Source: Laburnicola sp. R22_1 (lineage: Eukaryota; Ascomycota; Dothideomycetes; Pleosporales; Didymosphaeriaceae). Taken from it: a DNA stretch of 64,000 nucleotides. Under the pieces are notes generated by a model. That model was not told where the DNA came from. It did no database searches and saw nothing but the letters and a program-made list of their open reading frames with translations. The stretch covers positions 496,001-560,000 of the forward strand of contig JACONQ010000018.1 of NCBI GenBank assembly GCA_014281115.1. The letters run 5' to 3'. Positions 12,636 to 26,400 of this stretch are shown in pieces. How positions within the stretch are numbered: position 1 is the stretch's first letter; each line of letters starts with the position of its first letter. The translations under genes and the position numbers were made by a program.

Positions 12636-15600
12636 TAACTCTTTGCTCTTAAAAATCTCTAGACGTAGAACTATCTAGACTTAGTATTATTAGTAGGCGT
12701 TATTATTACCTTTAAGTAAGTTGCCTAGATAGTGCGTTAAGGCATTAGGTTTTGTGCCTTATTTACTAGGATAGTACTAAATATAGAAGTTAAACTTAGC
12801 TAGACACTCTACCTATTACGCTTATTATTAATTAAGCCACTTACTAGTTATAAAATATTGTAAAGCGAGGTAATTAGTAATAATATTAATAGGATCCTAG
12901 GTACCTACTAGCTTAGATTTCTATTCTTTAAAGGCATATATAATAGCTAGAAGCTTCTTATTATAAATCTTATAGTTGCAATCTATAGAGTTTATTTTAT
13001 GCAATAGGTAAGCAATAGGCTATAGTACGTCTTACTTATCTTTTTATAATAATACTGTAGTAGTAACAAAGTCTAACGCGTTAGTCTCTAACTAGATTTT
13101 CTTATCTAAGTTAAAATAGACTAGAATAGGTACTATGATAAAGGCCTACTTAAGTGTGTTAAATACAGTTGCTGTAAAAGTCCCTAGTTTAATAGGCCAG
13201 TCCTTTAGCATGTTACCTTTTATTAGATTTATTAGTAAATAGGCAATCTAACTAAAGCCTTTAATAAATTATTAGTAGAAGTTTATAAAACTAAGGAAAG
13301 CTTATATATCTTTAAGTAACTATAGAAGCTGCTAATTATAAACTACCTAAACTTTATTAGAGTCTATTTTAATATTCTTAGTAGTTAGGATAATTCCTAG
13401 GTACTTAACCTTCTCAACTTTAAATTAACACTTATTAATATTTAGGTACAGACTAGCTTAATTAAGTTTATTAACTATAGCTTGTATATATTTAATATAA
13501 TCCTCTTTAGTTTTACTATATATAAGTATATTGTCTAAATAAGCTATATAGAAGTTATTTAAGTGCTATTATAGTGTTTTGTTAATATATATTTAAAAGT
13601 ACTAGAAGCTCTAGTAAGTCTAAATAGTATAATAGTGTATTTATACAGCCTATATTGCGTATAAAATACTATTTTTTTCTTTATTACCTTCTTTAACGAG
13701 TATATTATTAAAATCTATAATAACATCTATAATAGACATAAACTTTGTCTTATTTATACGCGCTAGCGTATTGTAATTACGCTTTATAATAGCGTTAATT
13801 ATGCAATAATTAATATAAACACATAATACACCCCCTAGTCTTTTAATAATAAGAATAAGTAATGCGTACTAAAATATACTTATCTGTAAGAAACCTTTTA
13901 TAGTTATTTTATTAATATATTCCTTAGCTGCTATAGTCTCTAGTTATATAAGGCTATAAATATGCGGTTAGGGTGCTTTATTCTTAACTAGGTTAATAGT
14001 ATAGTTAACCCTAGATTAATATAGACTTAACTTATTAACCTTCTTTAGATTAAAGTACTAATATTTATTGTGCAACTAATTAGATAGTAGATTTTTAAGT
14101 TTGTCTACTATTTATAGTTTATTAACTAACTTCTTTATAAACTTATTATAGTTAGTCTAACTATAAGCAACTAAATCTATTATTACACAGAATATCTGCG
14201 CGTTGTAATCCCTATCTATTAGGTTAGACAGTTAACCTAACTAGTCCTAGTTATAAGACTCTAGCCAAGTAATAGAGTCTAGGTTATAGATAGCTATTAG
14301 GTAGGCTGCCTAGCTAGTGATTAGGCTAATATCCTTGTAAGTTAAGATAGTAGGACGTAATAAACTAGCAGGTGGCTTATTATAGTATATAGTTTTAGGC
14401 AGTGTATTATTAAGGTAGTAAATTAGGTAGTAGTAAGTTGCGAACGTTATAGATTAGTTGCGTAATTTTAATTATGGATTATAAGCGAATATCTAATCTA
14501 TACTAAGGATAATATTAAAAATACTAATATTTGTAACAAAGTATATTATAGTGCTAGTATAAGTACTATATTATATTGTAAGGTCTATAGCTTAACTAAT
14601 CTTATCTATAACCTTGCTATTTGTAAGACATAGAGTAATCAAAGTGTTAATATTATATAGTTTTAGCTAGTGTTGTTTAATATATAAAGGATTAATAAAG
14701 ATCGCACTAGTGCTAATATCTATAAGTTATTGCGCTTTTGCCTATTTATAAAGTGTAGTAAGTTTAATAAGATATATAAACTATAGCTATTTAATTTTAT
14801 CTAATTAGGGCTCTATATTAATAGCAAGAGCAAAAATCTATTATATACGCTATGGGTTAAGGATAAGCTTTGTATCTAATTTAAACTTATCTATCTTTTA
14901 TTATACTACTGCAAAATTTCTCTATATATGCTGCTAATATTGCTTCCTTACGCAGTTTTGCTTAGGAGCTACTAAAAATATAACTTCTTATTATTCTTAT
15001 AGTCCTAATCGCGGCGTATATTATTCTTATTAGGATTGTAAATCTTATGCTTAGGTAACTTATTGCGCAAACTATTGTGTTTATAGATGCTATATAGTTA
15101 GTTAGAATTTATCTAAATAGTATAGATGTGTTAGGCGTCTTTATAGTTAATAAGACTAGAGAGAATAATATAGAGATACTTAGTATCCTTTTCTAGAGTA
15201 ATTGTATTATTAAATTAACTAGTAGTAGCGTCTATTACTTAATATTCTGCAATTCTATATTTAAAAGAAGCGTTTTCCTTAGCTAGAAGATTTAATTCTT
15301 ATAGTATATATTTATAATTATTGCGTCTAGTGATTTTATTTGTGCGTAGAGCAGACAATATAATATATGTAGTAGTAGTAGATTTAGTAGTTGTAGTATT
15401 TATTAAACAAGTTTTTTAATAATTAGGCATAGTAGTTGTGAATATACTAGAGCAACTTATAGCGAACTTACAGTTAAATCGTTCTATATATAAGGCCTAG
15501 TCTATATAAGCTATAAAGGATTCCCTAGACACTAATAACGCGTTAGTGGCGTTAATAATACAATTATATATAAGTTAGCAGGCTTAACTTATTAGTAGGT

Positions 15601-17820
15601 AGTTAGGCATATTTAGAAAATTAATAACAGCTATAAATCGCGCGTGCTAATTAGTAAGAGTTTCTCTAGGGCCTTAAACTAAAGTGTCACCTATAATCTT
15701 CTTCTATATATCTAGCAATTTGTTTTTAGATAAGTAGATCTTATTAAGATAGTTAAGCATATCCGTGATAGGTGTAGTAGTCTTAAAATATAGGTACACT
15801 AGTATCTAGGCTTATCTCTTAAGTTAGCTACGTAAGTATATAATACGCAACTATTTATTTAAAAGAGTCTAAAGCTTATCTATTAATATAATACGCTAAT
15901 ATTTATAGTTATTCTTATCTTTATCTTTACTAAAAAATAATCTACCTTAGGTATGCGGATTAGCGCGAGTACTAGGAATCTACTATAAGTTCTAGCAACA
16001 GAAATACTTTATAAGAAGGTATTAGATAGGTCTATTATTATGCGTAACTTATATAACTTATAGTATACGGATTTAGATTATATTATAAATCTAGAGTAAG
16101 GAAAGATTATGTGTAGTTTAGTAATAAATTATTAGTAGGTGTATAACAAACTTTAATATTTAGCAACTACTTAATAGATAGGATAGGCTAATTTACAAAC
16201 TATTAAGGGTTATAAAGTTAACCTTACAGTATAATGTGTACTAGCAGCTAACTCCTAAGCTTAGTAATATAGGTATAGGCTATGTTTAACTTTTACTAAA
16301 CTATATACTCTATTTTTATAAGTTGTGTAAAGCAGGTTTCTAAGTTCTAATAATTAATGTGTAGGATATAATTACTAAGTAGGCAATTCTTAAGTTCCTT
16401 AAGCTATTATTAAAGCGCTATATAATAACTAGCAGAGATTTTAGACTTGCTAAGGGCAATAAAGTCCTTCTTTAATAAATTATACTATGCTTATAACTAA
16501 ACGTTATCCTATTCTACTATCTAGAGAAAGTTCTTATATAATAATATATAATCTTCTAGCGTCTTAACCTGTTCTAACTTTATTATAAACTGCTACTCTA
16601 ATACTTTATAACTAGCCTAGAGCTGCTTAAGCTCTTAAAGCTTAGCCTAGTTGTCCTCTAACTTATTAGTAACTTATTATACTGTTGTTAATAGTAGTAT
16701 AATAATATTCTACTAGAATTTAGGTTTCTAGTTAACTGCGTTAATAAACTACACGTGCTCTTAAACCTTGACTTTATCTAGCTTTAAACTATCTTCTACA
16801 CTAGTTACGCTAATGTGGAGTTTATAATCTAGTATATTACTATTAGTGTTAGTAATATTAGTAAAGTATATATACTTAGGAAGATTAGTAGATAATAAAC
16901 TAGTATAGTCTTGTTAGTTATAAGTAATTAGACAATCAAGTATATTAATAAAAGAATTACTTTTATTAAAAGATTTATTACTATCCTTATTATAATCTTT
17001 AGGGTAAAGAAGTCTCTTTTAAAGGTAACTTTGCGCTTGTTGCGTTATCTCTCTATCTCTAGCAAGTTATTATCTAACATATCTTTGTCTATAGACAAAG
17101 TACCCTAAGTAGTACTCTACTAAGTTAAAACTTCTAGCTAAGACATAGTAGCAAAGTCACAGGGCTTCTTACAGAAACTAGCGTTATTATTATTCTTATA
17201 GTTTAGTTTTACTATCTTATTTACTATATATAATAGGTTGGTCTTTTAATAAGTGTATAATTTAAATTAGAAGTTAAGGGTTAAGGTTATAAGCTATATG
17301 CATAGTAGGATGCTATAGTAAGTTATAATAGGTAACTTTGTATAAGGCGTTATAACTATAGTCTATACATAATTATAAAAGATAGGATAAGTTTTAAGAC
17401 TTTATATAGTAACACTAAACTTCCTAGACTTCTACTAAAGTAGGTAAGACTTATTAAAATTAAAATAAGGTCTTAAGACTTTTAACTGCGCAAAATAAGC
17501 GCGCCTAATAACTAGGGTGGCTATTATACCGCACTAGAGCAATTTACTAGGGGCATAGGTGTTACTAATTTAATTTATAATTATATCTTAGGCTATAAGT
17601 TATTTAAGTTATTACTCTACTATGATTATAGAGGTCTTATATATCTATTTACTATCGCAGAGGTTCTATATATTATAAGTAATAGGAGACATATTATAGT
17701 TAGAGACGTTACTATTATTAGATCTAGGTAATAACGTTAACGTCGTCTTATCTCTTATTAGTAAGGTAAATAGAATTATAGTAATTTATAGTAACTTATA
17801 ATAAGTTTAATAAATAGTTA

Positions 17821-18153
17821 TTAAAGATCTTTGTTATGTTAAGATTCTAACTAAGGTTAAATCCGCACTATACATAGAAAGGAGTAAAATAGAAGACACT
17901 AAAACCTAGCACCTAGCACATAGTGGTAGTAACAAAATATACACAAAATAACGATAATTTTATTATCGATATTTTGCACGGCGGCATTATTAATAGTAGT
18001 TAATAGACAGTCTACTATTTGGTATAACTAAGTTATATATTATCTCTTAACTAGTAGACTATTAGAGAGCCGTAGTAGACTATGGAGTTACAACCGCGGG
18101 AGCAGTGTAGGCGATAGGACGCTTAACTATAGTTTAGTCGTCGCGCTCGCGAC
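17821..18153 (-). mobile_element. 5'-truncated family B copy with perfect 15-bp TSD
   Basis: A 333-bp insert starts at the constant terminus TTAAAGATCT and stops at CGCTCGCGAC. It is flanked by identical TTTAATAAATAGTTA at 17806-17820 and 18154-18168. It keeps more GC than the neighbours (for example ACAACCGCGGGAGC near 18091). Being shorter than 400 bp, it may have largely escaped RIP. Confidence 0.85.
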
Positions 18154-18582
18154 TTTAATAAATAGTTATAGGTAGCTTATTTAAGTAAGCTAGGCTTATA
18201 GCTATTATAATAACTAAATTCGCTTATTAGTAAGCTACTTCTATAACTACCTTAATAGTTATTATATATAAAGCTTAGTAAGCTTATAAGTTATTATAGA
18301 GAGCTATATTACTTATAAGTAAGTTATTCTTTTAGAAACTATTATAGTAGTGCTAGAAGGCTAATATCTTATAAGATATAACCTATATACTACTATAAAT
18401 AAGGTAGTAGCTATCCTTTATCTTCTATTGTACCTATTATTATTAATAGATAACCTATAGGTAAGTATTATTATTACTATTAGTTATATTAATAACGCTC
18501 TAAGGGAGGCATCTATACTTTTAATATATAAGGTACTTAAGGATATAGAAGAGCCTACCTACTATATTAGTTAATAGGCGTT

Positions 18583-18744
18583 ATATTAGAATCTAAATAT
18601 AAAATAGTAGTAATATCTATATAAGGTAGATACGTAGACAGGCTATAGATATAGTCTTGCTTAGAACCTTACTTAGTAATCGCGCTAGTCCCAAAAGGGT
18701 AATATAACGTAAGCGAGAAGCCCGCACCTTAGATTAGTGATACT
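18583..18744. repeat. Dispersed repeat, copy 2 (pair with 10095-10254)
   Basis: This is the second copy of the roughly 160-bp repeat described at 10095-10254, in the same orientation and differing mainly by transitions. No function is evident. Confidence 0.6.
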
Positions 18745-18799
18745 TAGATTAGTAATAATATACTAAAAGGTCTATAATATTTTTCTTTTAGAAGTATAT

Positions 18800-19045
18800 A
18801 TATATATATTATTAATTAACTATTTAAAAGTAGAATAATAAAGACTTTTATCTTAAATAATATAATAAAAAAAGTAGAGCCCTTTACTTAGTAATTAAAA
18901 AGAGTATAATAAAGGTAATTATATATATATATTATTAAATTAACTATTTAGAAGTAGAATAATAAAGGCTATTATCTTAAATAATATAATAAAAAAGTAA
19001 AATCCTCTACTTAGTAATTAAAAAGAGCGTAAAAAGATAATTATA
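18800..19045. mobile_element. Two head-to-tail SINE-like family M copies
   Basis: Two direct copies of about 120 bp lie side by side (about 18800-18925 and 18926-19045). Each runs from an AACTATTTA-type word through ATAATAAAG and TAATTAAAAAGAG. They are separated by an AATTATATATAT-type run that could be the shared target site. Confidence 0.5.
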
Positions 19046-19066
19046 AAAAGCGCTTTTAAAAGTAGA

Positions 19067-19187
19067 GTTATAAAAATAGCACTTAAAATATTATAATAAA
19101 AGATTAAAGATAATTAGTAGAGCTTATAGTGTTACTATAGATATAACTATTACTAGGAGAGTAGAGGTTAGCTGCGGGAGCGGCACC
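19067..19187 (+). repeat. Left inverted repeat bounding the GC island
   Basis: About 120 bp ending AGCGGCACC match, in reverse complement, 23080-23179 joined to 41219-41239. Shared words include TAGTTATATATAGTAAC-like and CTCTCCTAG-like sequence. Most differences are G/A or C/T. The change from AT-rich to balanced DNA occurs at its inner edge. Confidence 0.7.
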
Positions 19188-22100
19188 ATTAAATACCTAA
19201 TATTGCTTATTAGTATACCTGCGAAGCAGACTGTGGCTAGAACTTCGTCAGGTATGTAGTTGCAAGAGCCTCGGCCCAGCAGCGTTACCAGCTGTCTAGG
19301 GACGTGTACTGTATGTACTGTATGCGGTACCAGTGCGAAGCTGACGGACCCCTATACCCAGTACCTACGCCTCTAGCTGCCTACGCCTCACGAGGTACGC
19401 ATCCGCGCCTGTCCGCCGTACTGTAGCAGCTCCTGAGCTGCACTATCGACCCGTCGCCCTCTTTGCGCTCCCTACATGTGCATACAGATTGGCCTTTGTA
19501 TCGCCGCCCTGCGAGTAGATTGGCCTGGCCCCGATTGGCGAGCGGCAGATTAATATGCCCACCAGCAACGTCCCTCGCCCTTGAGCGCTCCCGAGATGGG
19601 GTTTCAAGGCCCTGGATAGTGGTGCGGTAAAAGACGCCCCTGTCTCCCTGTGCTCTCCAGCATCCAATGTCGGGACCAGCACGACATGGCAGCTCACTTC
19701 GCTTTGTCACAGCTACGGGCACAGGATCACTAGCGGCCCGCGGTACCACCAAGACTGTCTACAGAGGCCCGCTCTAGTCGCACGCCGTCAGCTTCTTCGG
19801 ATCTCCGTGTGGGCGGAATCTGGGGAAGCTGGTCATGATGAGAGCTTGGGTCCGGCAGGGCCAAGGCCGCGAGCACGCATGACCAGCGTGCCGCTAGCCG
19901 CTTTGGGCCCCAGTCTGGGGAATCTGGCCACTTGCAGACGCACGACGCTTGGACCGCACGCCTTGGCGCCTTGCTGATGGAACCTGGTTATGTACTTGGC
20001 CGCCTGCAAGCCCTTATTGCGAACCGCGTGCTTTCAGGCAGCTCGAGCTCCAGCCCGCTGCAAAGTTCGGAGGAAAAGCTCCAGTCTCCTGCCTTGCGTC
20101 CTCCCTGGTGCAACTTGTGGGCTCCTAACGCTCCAGCTTGCTCACCCACGCAGAACCGGCCGTCCTCATCCTGCAGCAAGAAAGGAACCCACAACACGCT
20201 TCGCCATGCAACTCGCCACACTTGCACAGCCGTACCAGCCCTTGTACTTCGCCCAACTGCCAACAGCGTTCGAATTGCGACATGCCAGTTGTTGCTGCTT
20301 CTGTTGATTCGGCCTGGATAGTCGCGGACAATATACAGACAAGACCGATGCTTGTTGGGGGGCATTTTCAGAGATCAGCCACAGCAGGCCCAGGAAGCGA
20401 TCTGGTCATCAATTCTTGTTCACCACCAAATCCATATTCGAGACTTCTGACATACCTATACGAGACGCACATCTTTCCACATGCGCGTCATTGTCGGATT
20501 TGCGACTCGATCGGTCTGTTCAGGGTGTGGCCAATTACAGCGGCATCTCGCAAGGCTGAAGCATGACATCTCTGTAGCCTCCAACAACCTTTTCGAAAAT
20601 TCTGCGGTTGATGTAGATGGCTTCCATCAATCGTCTAGCTGAGCTGATCACAAGGCCGAGAGATCTGCTCTGAGCTTATCCCGCCCTTGCACTCCAGCAC
20701 CACGGCAGTAAACGCTCGCCACCAGAGCCGTCACTCAGGCCCTCTATTGTAGAACCGCGTGAGAATTGATGCGCAAGTGCAAGGGTGGTGCAGCACTGTG
20801 GCGATGCAAAAACTACAACCTGCCCGCAGCTGCAGCCATTTATGGGGCCGATGATGCATTGCCTGCAACGCAGGAAGCTCTGGGTATCTTCAAAGGTGGA
20901 TAACCACCTTGGTCCGAAGCATGCAGTGTTCAACGCTAAACGGGAGAGCTCTGTGCACGTCATATATGCAGACGACTCGCTTCAAGCCGCGAACAGCAGC
21001 AAAGCTTGTCCGAAATGGCAATCCGCCCTTCACCCCACCAAACAAATCCCGCTGCCACCCACCTGTTCAACCTGATGAAGCATATTGCCGCACCGTACCA
21101 GCTTCACGCCAGCCTATCACCCCGACATGTGCTAGTTGTATACTGCACGCTGTGTTCTAGAACAGCGCTGCAAGGACATGATCACCGTAGCGCGCAGGTG
21201 GTTCTCTACCTATGTAATCGGCCGCGAGCGCAACCTCGGATTTCCGCGCAGCCATCGCAATGCCATATGATGAAACCCTGGTGTCTCTGGTGGCTGCAAT
21301 CATAACCGTTGTCTAATTCTATTGGTATGCTTCTCATCAATGGGTAACCCGGTGAGCTGTGCCAGATACCAGTTCGAGCCGGCCCAGGGGAAATGCTCCC
21401 TGATGGGTATGCGCTTGTTTGGCAGCCTGCGAGCAACCTGCGGCTAGATGTCGTAACCACCTCCAGGCGGATGAACAATATTTTGCAACTCCGCTGTGCC
21501 TGTAGAAGGTAGTGGTACTCCGTCCAGGGTCGAGCATTGCCAAGGCACTACTTGTGCCTAATTCGGCTGAGGTTAGATCGGAAGCTACATTTGACGACTG
21601 GCCATGCCTGCTCCGTTCCCACTTTGTTGGGCGGCTACATGTTTCTTCTACAGTTTTTCCGGAACGCAGGCTCAAATCACTTTGTAAGGTCATCCTCGTG
21701 CTTGCTCCACTCCAGCAAGTGAACGCAGTGGAATCCCTTCCTTGCACCTTTTCAGGCACGATCGTTGTTCTGCGGCAATATGCCAACCTCGGTCTCCCAT
21801 TCGAGGCGCCATACCACAGAGGCAAAACAGCGCCGCCACGATCCGACGTGACTCGGTCCTATGTCGGTCATTCTCAGTTGCAGCTAGTTTGCCGTTCCGA
21901 TGCAGCACATGGCGCTTTTCCCCACACTACACCTGCCTATCCAATAATAGCATCGGGCTGTTGACTAATTCTGCAGTTGACTAAGTAAGATTTCTTTCCA
22001 TGTTGACTAATACTCTTCTCCGTTGTGGGCGATGATGATCCAGGGTTAGAGAGATGGCGATCCACGTGCGACTACGTTTTCCTGTCAGAAATAAGGCGTT

Positions 22101-23079
22101 CTATCAGATTGATAGAAAGCTGACAGACAAACAGACAGACAGGGAGGCCGATCCTGCGACCGTCGTATGTATACAAATACATCGCCGGAGGTGCTTGGCG
22201 TCACGGATATTGGGAATTGCTCAGCGTATCGTATGCTGATTGGTTGGTAGTAGGTGTTTTTCATGCTTAAATACCCAGCTGACAACGACTTGTGCTGCAG
22301 CGCTCAAGGCCTATCCTGACTTCGGTGTTCAGCTTTGCAAGCGAGTCTTTCTACGCGAAATGCTACGTCGGCCCGCGTATCCAGTTGTCATTCTGCATCC
22401 CGTCCCACAAGTACAGAGAAGAGAGTTTGTCGAAACCGGCGTTAATGTTGCTCTGGGCCTTCACAACTTGTTTACTGCATTTGTTGAGTGTGGGCCGCAT
22501 CTAGACTTGCCACATCGAGTCCCTGCCTGTCTGCCATTATTGTGCGAAAGTTGTCTCGTCGCCGAGTCGTCGGTCTTCATCGTCGGAAGCAGTGAAGCAC
22601 GCTTGCGCGAGTCATGCTCTGGTGGCGTGCACACTTCAGTACAATGCATTGCACGTGGTCGACTTGCCTGAACTCCCAAGATATTCTTCGCTGTACATTG
22701 ACGTAGGCTGATGGCCTAGTTCTTTGATTCGCGAAAATTCTGGCTTGCTTGCGAAAGCTTGTGGGGATGTGTGGTGGCGAGACGCTTGCGTGCTTGTGTG
22801 TGGTGTTGTGGGGCGCTGGTCGGGATTAACTTCCCGTGGATGAAGAACGTACTGTGGTGTGTCGCTTCGGAGACGGTAGTCCCTGCAGCAAGTGCAGCAA
22901 GTAGGGTGGATTGATGAATGGGTCTGCAGGTGTCATACTGCAGCGCGCATACTTATGTCCTGTCATTGTCAGATTATAACAGAAGGTCATAGTGCAGGTT
23001 AAGTATCTAGCAGGGGTTTGTTGGAGCATGCATGTTGCGCTTGGTTATTAGTGTACGCCTTTAATTAGTGTAATTCTAC
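19188..23079. other. Non-RIP island without a convincing gene
   Basis: Base composition is near balanced and TA-rich words vanish. Many short overlapping frames occur on both strands, but their residue content (Ser, Arg, Pro, Cys, Ala rich) is what random DNA of this composition gives. I found no domain, no exon chain and no conserved motif. Possible regulatory features are three TTGACTAA words (21961, 21977, 22003), a CCAAT-type word in inverted form near 22236 and a TTAAATAC box near 22267. It could be unique intergenic DNA, a transcript without coding capacity, or cargo of the repeat that flanks it. Confidence 0.5.
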
Positions 23080-23179
23080 GGTGCCGCTTGTCGCGGCTAA
23101 GCTCTGCTCTCCTAGCAATAGTTATATATAGTAACGCCGTAAGCTGCGCTAATTGCCTTTAATTGCTTATTATAGTTGC
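23080..23179 (-). repeat. Right inverted repeat bounding the GC island (first part)
   Basis: This is the reverse complement of 19088-19187. It is interrupted at 23180 by the outer Gypsy element and resumes at 41219. Removing the element and one 5-bp duplication gives 40 bp that align without gap to the outer edge of the left repeat. Confidence 0.7.
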
Positions 23180-23456
23180 TGTAAGGGCGGTACACAGCCT
23201 TATAGGGCAAACCTCTTAAGGACAGCTAGTATAGTTAAAAGAGATAACTAAATTAAAACTATACTAAGATAGGGGATAAGGAAGGGACCTAGGAGGCCCT
23301 TACTTATATAATAGGCAGCGTAAGGTATAGACCTACACTAACTACACGCTAATACTAACTAAAAAAGGCGCCTTTTATAAGATAAAAAGCGCTATTAAGG
23401 TGTAAAAAAAAGGTAATAGTAAATAACTAGTAAGGAGGTAGGCATAAACTATTATA
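23180..23456 (-). repeat. LTR of element A (low-coordinate copy)
   Basis: This LTR begins TGTAAGGGCGGTACACAGCC and ends ACTATTATA, a mutated form of ...ATTACA. It matches 40936-41213 along its whole length, and the differences I saw are transitions. Confidence 0.85.
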
Positions 23457-26400
23457 TAACCCCTCTTTTAAGGCCTAAAAATAGAAAGGAAAGTATATAA
23501 AGATGGGATGTTTTAGTAAATTTTTAATATAACTAGCACTATTTTAAGGCTAATAAGAGCTAGAATAGGGGTAATAAGCCCCTATAGTTCTAGTAGTAGC
23601 CTTAGTTTTTAATTTAGGTACTATTTAGTAGAGATACTAAGAAAAGTAATTAGGCATAAATTAGTGCTAGGTTAGAAACTATATTTTAGTATTTAGTATT
23701 TTACTAATAAAGTATATTTTTAGCTCTAACGCTATAAAAAAATATAGTTAGCTATAAGATTTCTAGTTAGTTTATTATATACTAGCGTAATTATATTATA
23801 TAAAAATTTTTAGTACTATAGAAGAGTGTTTTAAAAAATATACTAATCTAACTATATAGTTTTTAATTAGGGTAGGGCAGCTTCTAAAGCTATAGGGACT
23901 ACTAGTAATAGTAGAAATATCTAGGAGTAAAAAGACTATTAGAAAGTAAAGATACTAAAAAGTAAAAAGTATTTAGTTATATGCGTAAGCCTAATGGCAT
24001 ATAGATATTAAAAAGTAATAAGTACCTAGCTAAGCATATTTAATATAGCGCTTTAACTCTATCTTTATAGACATATTATCTTTAAAAATAGGCTTTAGAA
24101 AGGTATCTTAGAAAGTAGTGTTTAGCTAAACAGGCAACTATTTTAGTAGACTAGCTTACTTAGAGTACTTTTAATAGTAAACTTTAATTAGTAAAAGAGA
24201 ATTAACAAAGTTATTAGTAGGGTAGTAGGTTAAGTTAGAGTTATACCCTTTTTATACTGCCTAGTACTTTAGTATTCTATAGTTTACTTTGCTATTAAGG
24301 ATGCAAGAAACTAGCTACTTAGGAACTCTATCTACCTTAATAGGTAGTTCTAGAAGTTATAATTAATCTAGTAAGGAATTATTTAGATCTCTTTAAAACC
24401 TATTAGTGTAGAACACTAGGTAAACTTTTATATATTATTAAAGTTTAAGTATAAATAAGTAGCCTTTCTTACCTATAATTAGGTATAGTTCTTTTATTTA
24501 ATAATCTAACTTAACTAATAGGCGTTTAGTAATAAATCTCTTTAGGGCAATAAAGACCTAGTCCTTAATACTAAAATTAATAGCTTATTTATATTTATTA
24601 GCCTACTCTAATTATATTTTTTAGGTATTAGATATAATAGCGTGGATGGTATTATAGACAAATTTGTAGGCTTTAGTATAGGCCTTAACCTATACCTTAG
24701 CCTTTTTTAAAGTAATATTATCTAGAAATTTAGTAACTAGTTAGGTATACTTCCGCTAGTTCTAGTAAAAGTATAGCTAATACTTAAACTTAATCTTAAA
24801 AGGCGAATCTTTAGTACTATTATAGAGTAGTATTACTTAGGCCTAGTCTATACTAGATTGCAAATTTAACTAGTTGTCTTAATAAAAGTTAATAAACAAA
24901 CACAGACGCTAGTTAAGGTACTAATTTATAATTTTAGTTTAGCTATTAGTTTATAAATACTATACTATAAAGAGAAGTTACTTAATACCTATAAGCTTAT
25001 ATAAAGTAGCTAAGAAAGTAAAAATAAACTAGGGGCTGCAGTTAGAGATAATTAATTAAGGGGGCTAAAGACTCTAAATATATACTAATAGTAGAGATTA
25101 GCAGCTTATTTAGTAGTAACTATCTTATAGTAGAATATAAAAAAGGTATACTTGAATAGGTAGTAATAAGATACTATTGCGTTATTATATCCTTTCTTAT
25201 TCTTAAAGAATAATTTAAAATTAATTAAAATATTTTGCTAGATATTTTTAGGGATAAGAAGTAAGTACAATAAGTCTAGTTTTTTATCTAGTAGGGACTT
25301 ACTCTACTAGCAGTCTTTGCAATTAGAGATATACCTATTAATATTAGTATTTATACCTTTCTAGTAATATAACTAGTATAAAAGCTAAAAAGTTTTTTAT
25401 AAATCTAAATAAGTAGTACCCTAATAAGTATATATTATTTAAATTAGATGCGTGTAAAGAAACTCTATAGAGAAAACTACTTGGCAGTCTTTATAAAGAA
25501 GTAACTCTAAAAGGTGAAGGTAAAACCTAGTGATTCTAAATAGGCAGCTTCTTAAAGTAATTTAAGCACTTTATATATTTAATTAGTATATAGTAGGCAA
25601 TTAATAAGTATATAAAAATAGGCTCCTTTAGGGCTTATATTAACTTTTTCTTTCTTTTACTTTATAATTATAATAGTTATGAGGACTACTTTAGTAGTAT
25701 CTAGTAGTTGCGAAAGAAAAACTAGGTATAAGCCTCTTAATCTTTCTCCTTCTACAACTTTAGCTTATTCTATTTTCTACATAGCGTATTAGCTATAATA
25801 TTTATAGTGCCTAGTTAGTATATAATTTAATAATAGTATTTAGATAGCTTTTTAAACTAATAGGCTTACTATAAAAAGAGCTTATATTTAGTACTAAAGT
25901 ATTTAAGGGACTAATAATTAGTAATAATATTAAAGGGCTTAGTAGTTTAGAGGCTAATTAGTTACGCTCTCTATTCTAAAAGGCTTTATAAAACTACTAA
26001 TATTTTCTTATTATAAATATTATAATTTAACTTAGTAGACTTTAATAATTTAGAGTACTATATAACTAGATGCTAGGTAGTATTAGATAATAGTTAACTA
26101 AGAGAGCCTATACTAATACTATTACTAGAGTTAGTTTCTATATAAGTAATTTAAAATAGGAAGTACTATAAAACTAGGACGTTACTAGCTATAAGTTGCT
26201 TAGTAGCTTTAAAGGCAGTATATTTCTAGTTTTTAAAAGTATAAAAGGCACCATTTTTAGTAGCTTAATTAGTAGGCAAATAACCTACCTATAGTAAGGA
26301 AGAAAGAAGTAGTAGTAGTTATAGAAGCCTAAAAAGCTCTATAATACCTTAAGTGTTATAGGCTCTTTCTATTTCTAAACTATAGCGGTCTTTGTAGAGT

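Larger units (their letters stand above)
10500..17805 (-). mobile_element. RIP-ruined Gypsy-type (Ty3) LTR element internal region
   Basis: Minus-strand translation shows remains of a Ty3/Gypsy polyprotein read from high to low coordinates. A reverse transcriptase core resembling YLDNILIYSK lies near 13515-13555, and an integrase-like stretch resembling VYIAIIVIID lies near 11810-11890. Stops are nearly all TAA or TAG and one catalytic Asp of the YxDD box reads Asn, both expected from RIP. No flanking LTR pair was identified, so the ends are approximate. Two family B fragments lie in it or at its edge. Confidence 0.65.

Noticed and set aside
19381..23029. Many 60-160 residue ORFs on both strands in the GC island
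   Set aside because: They overlap one another, have random-like composition, and no domain or splice chain joins them.
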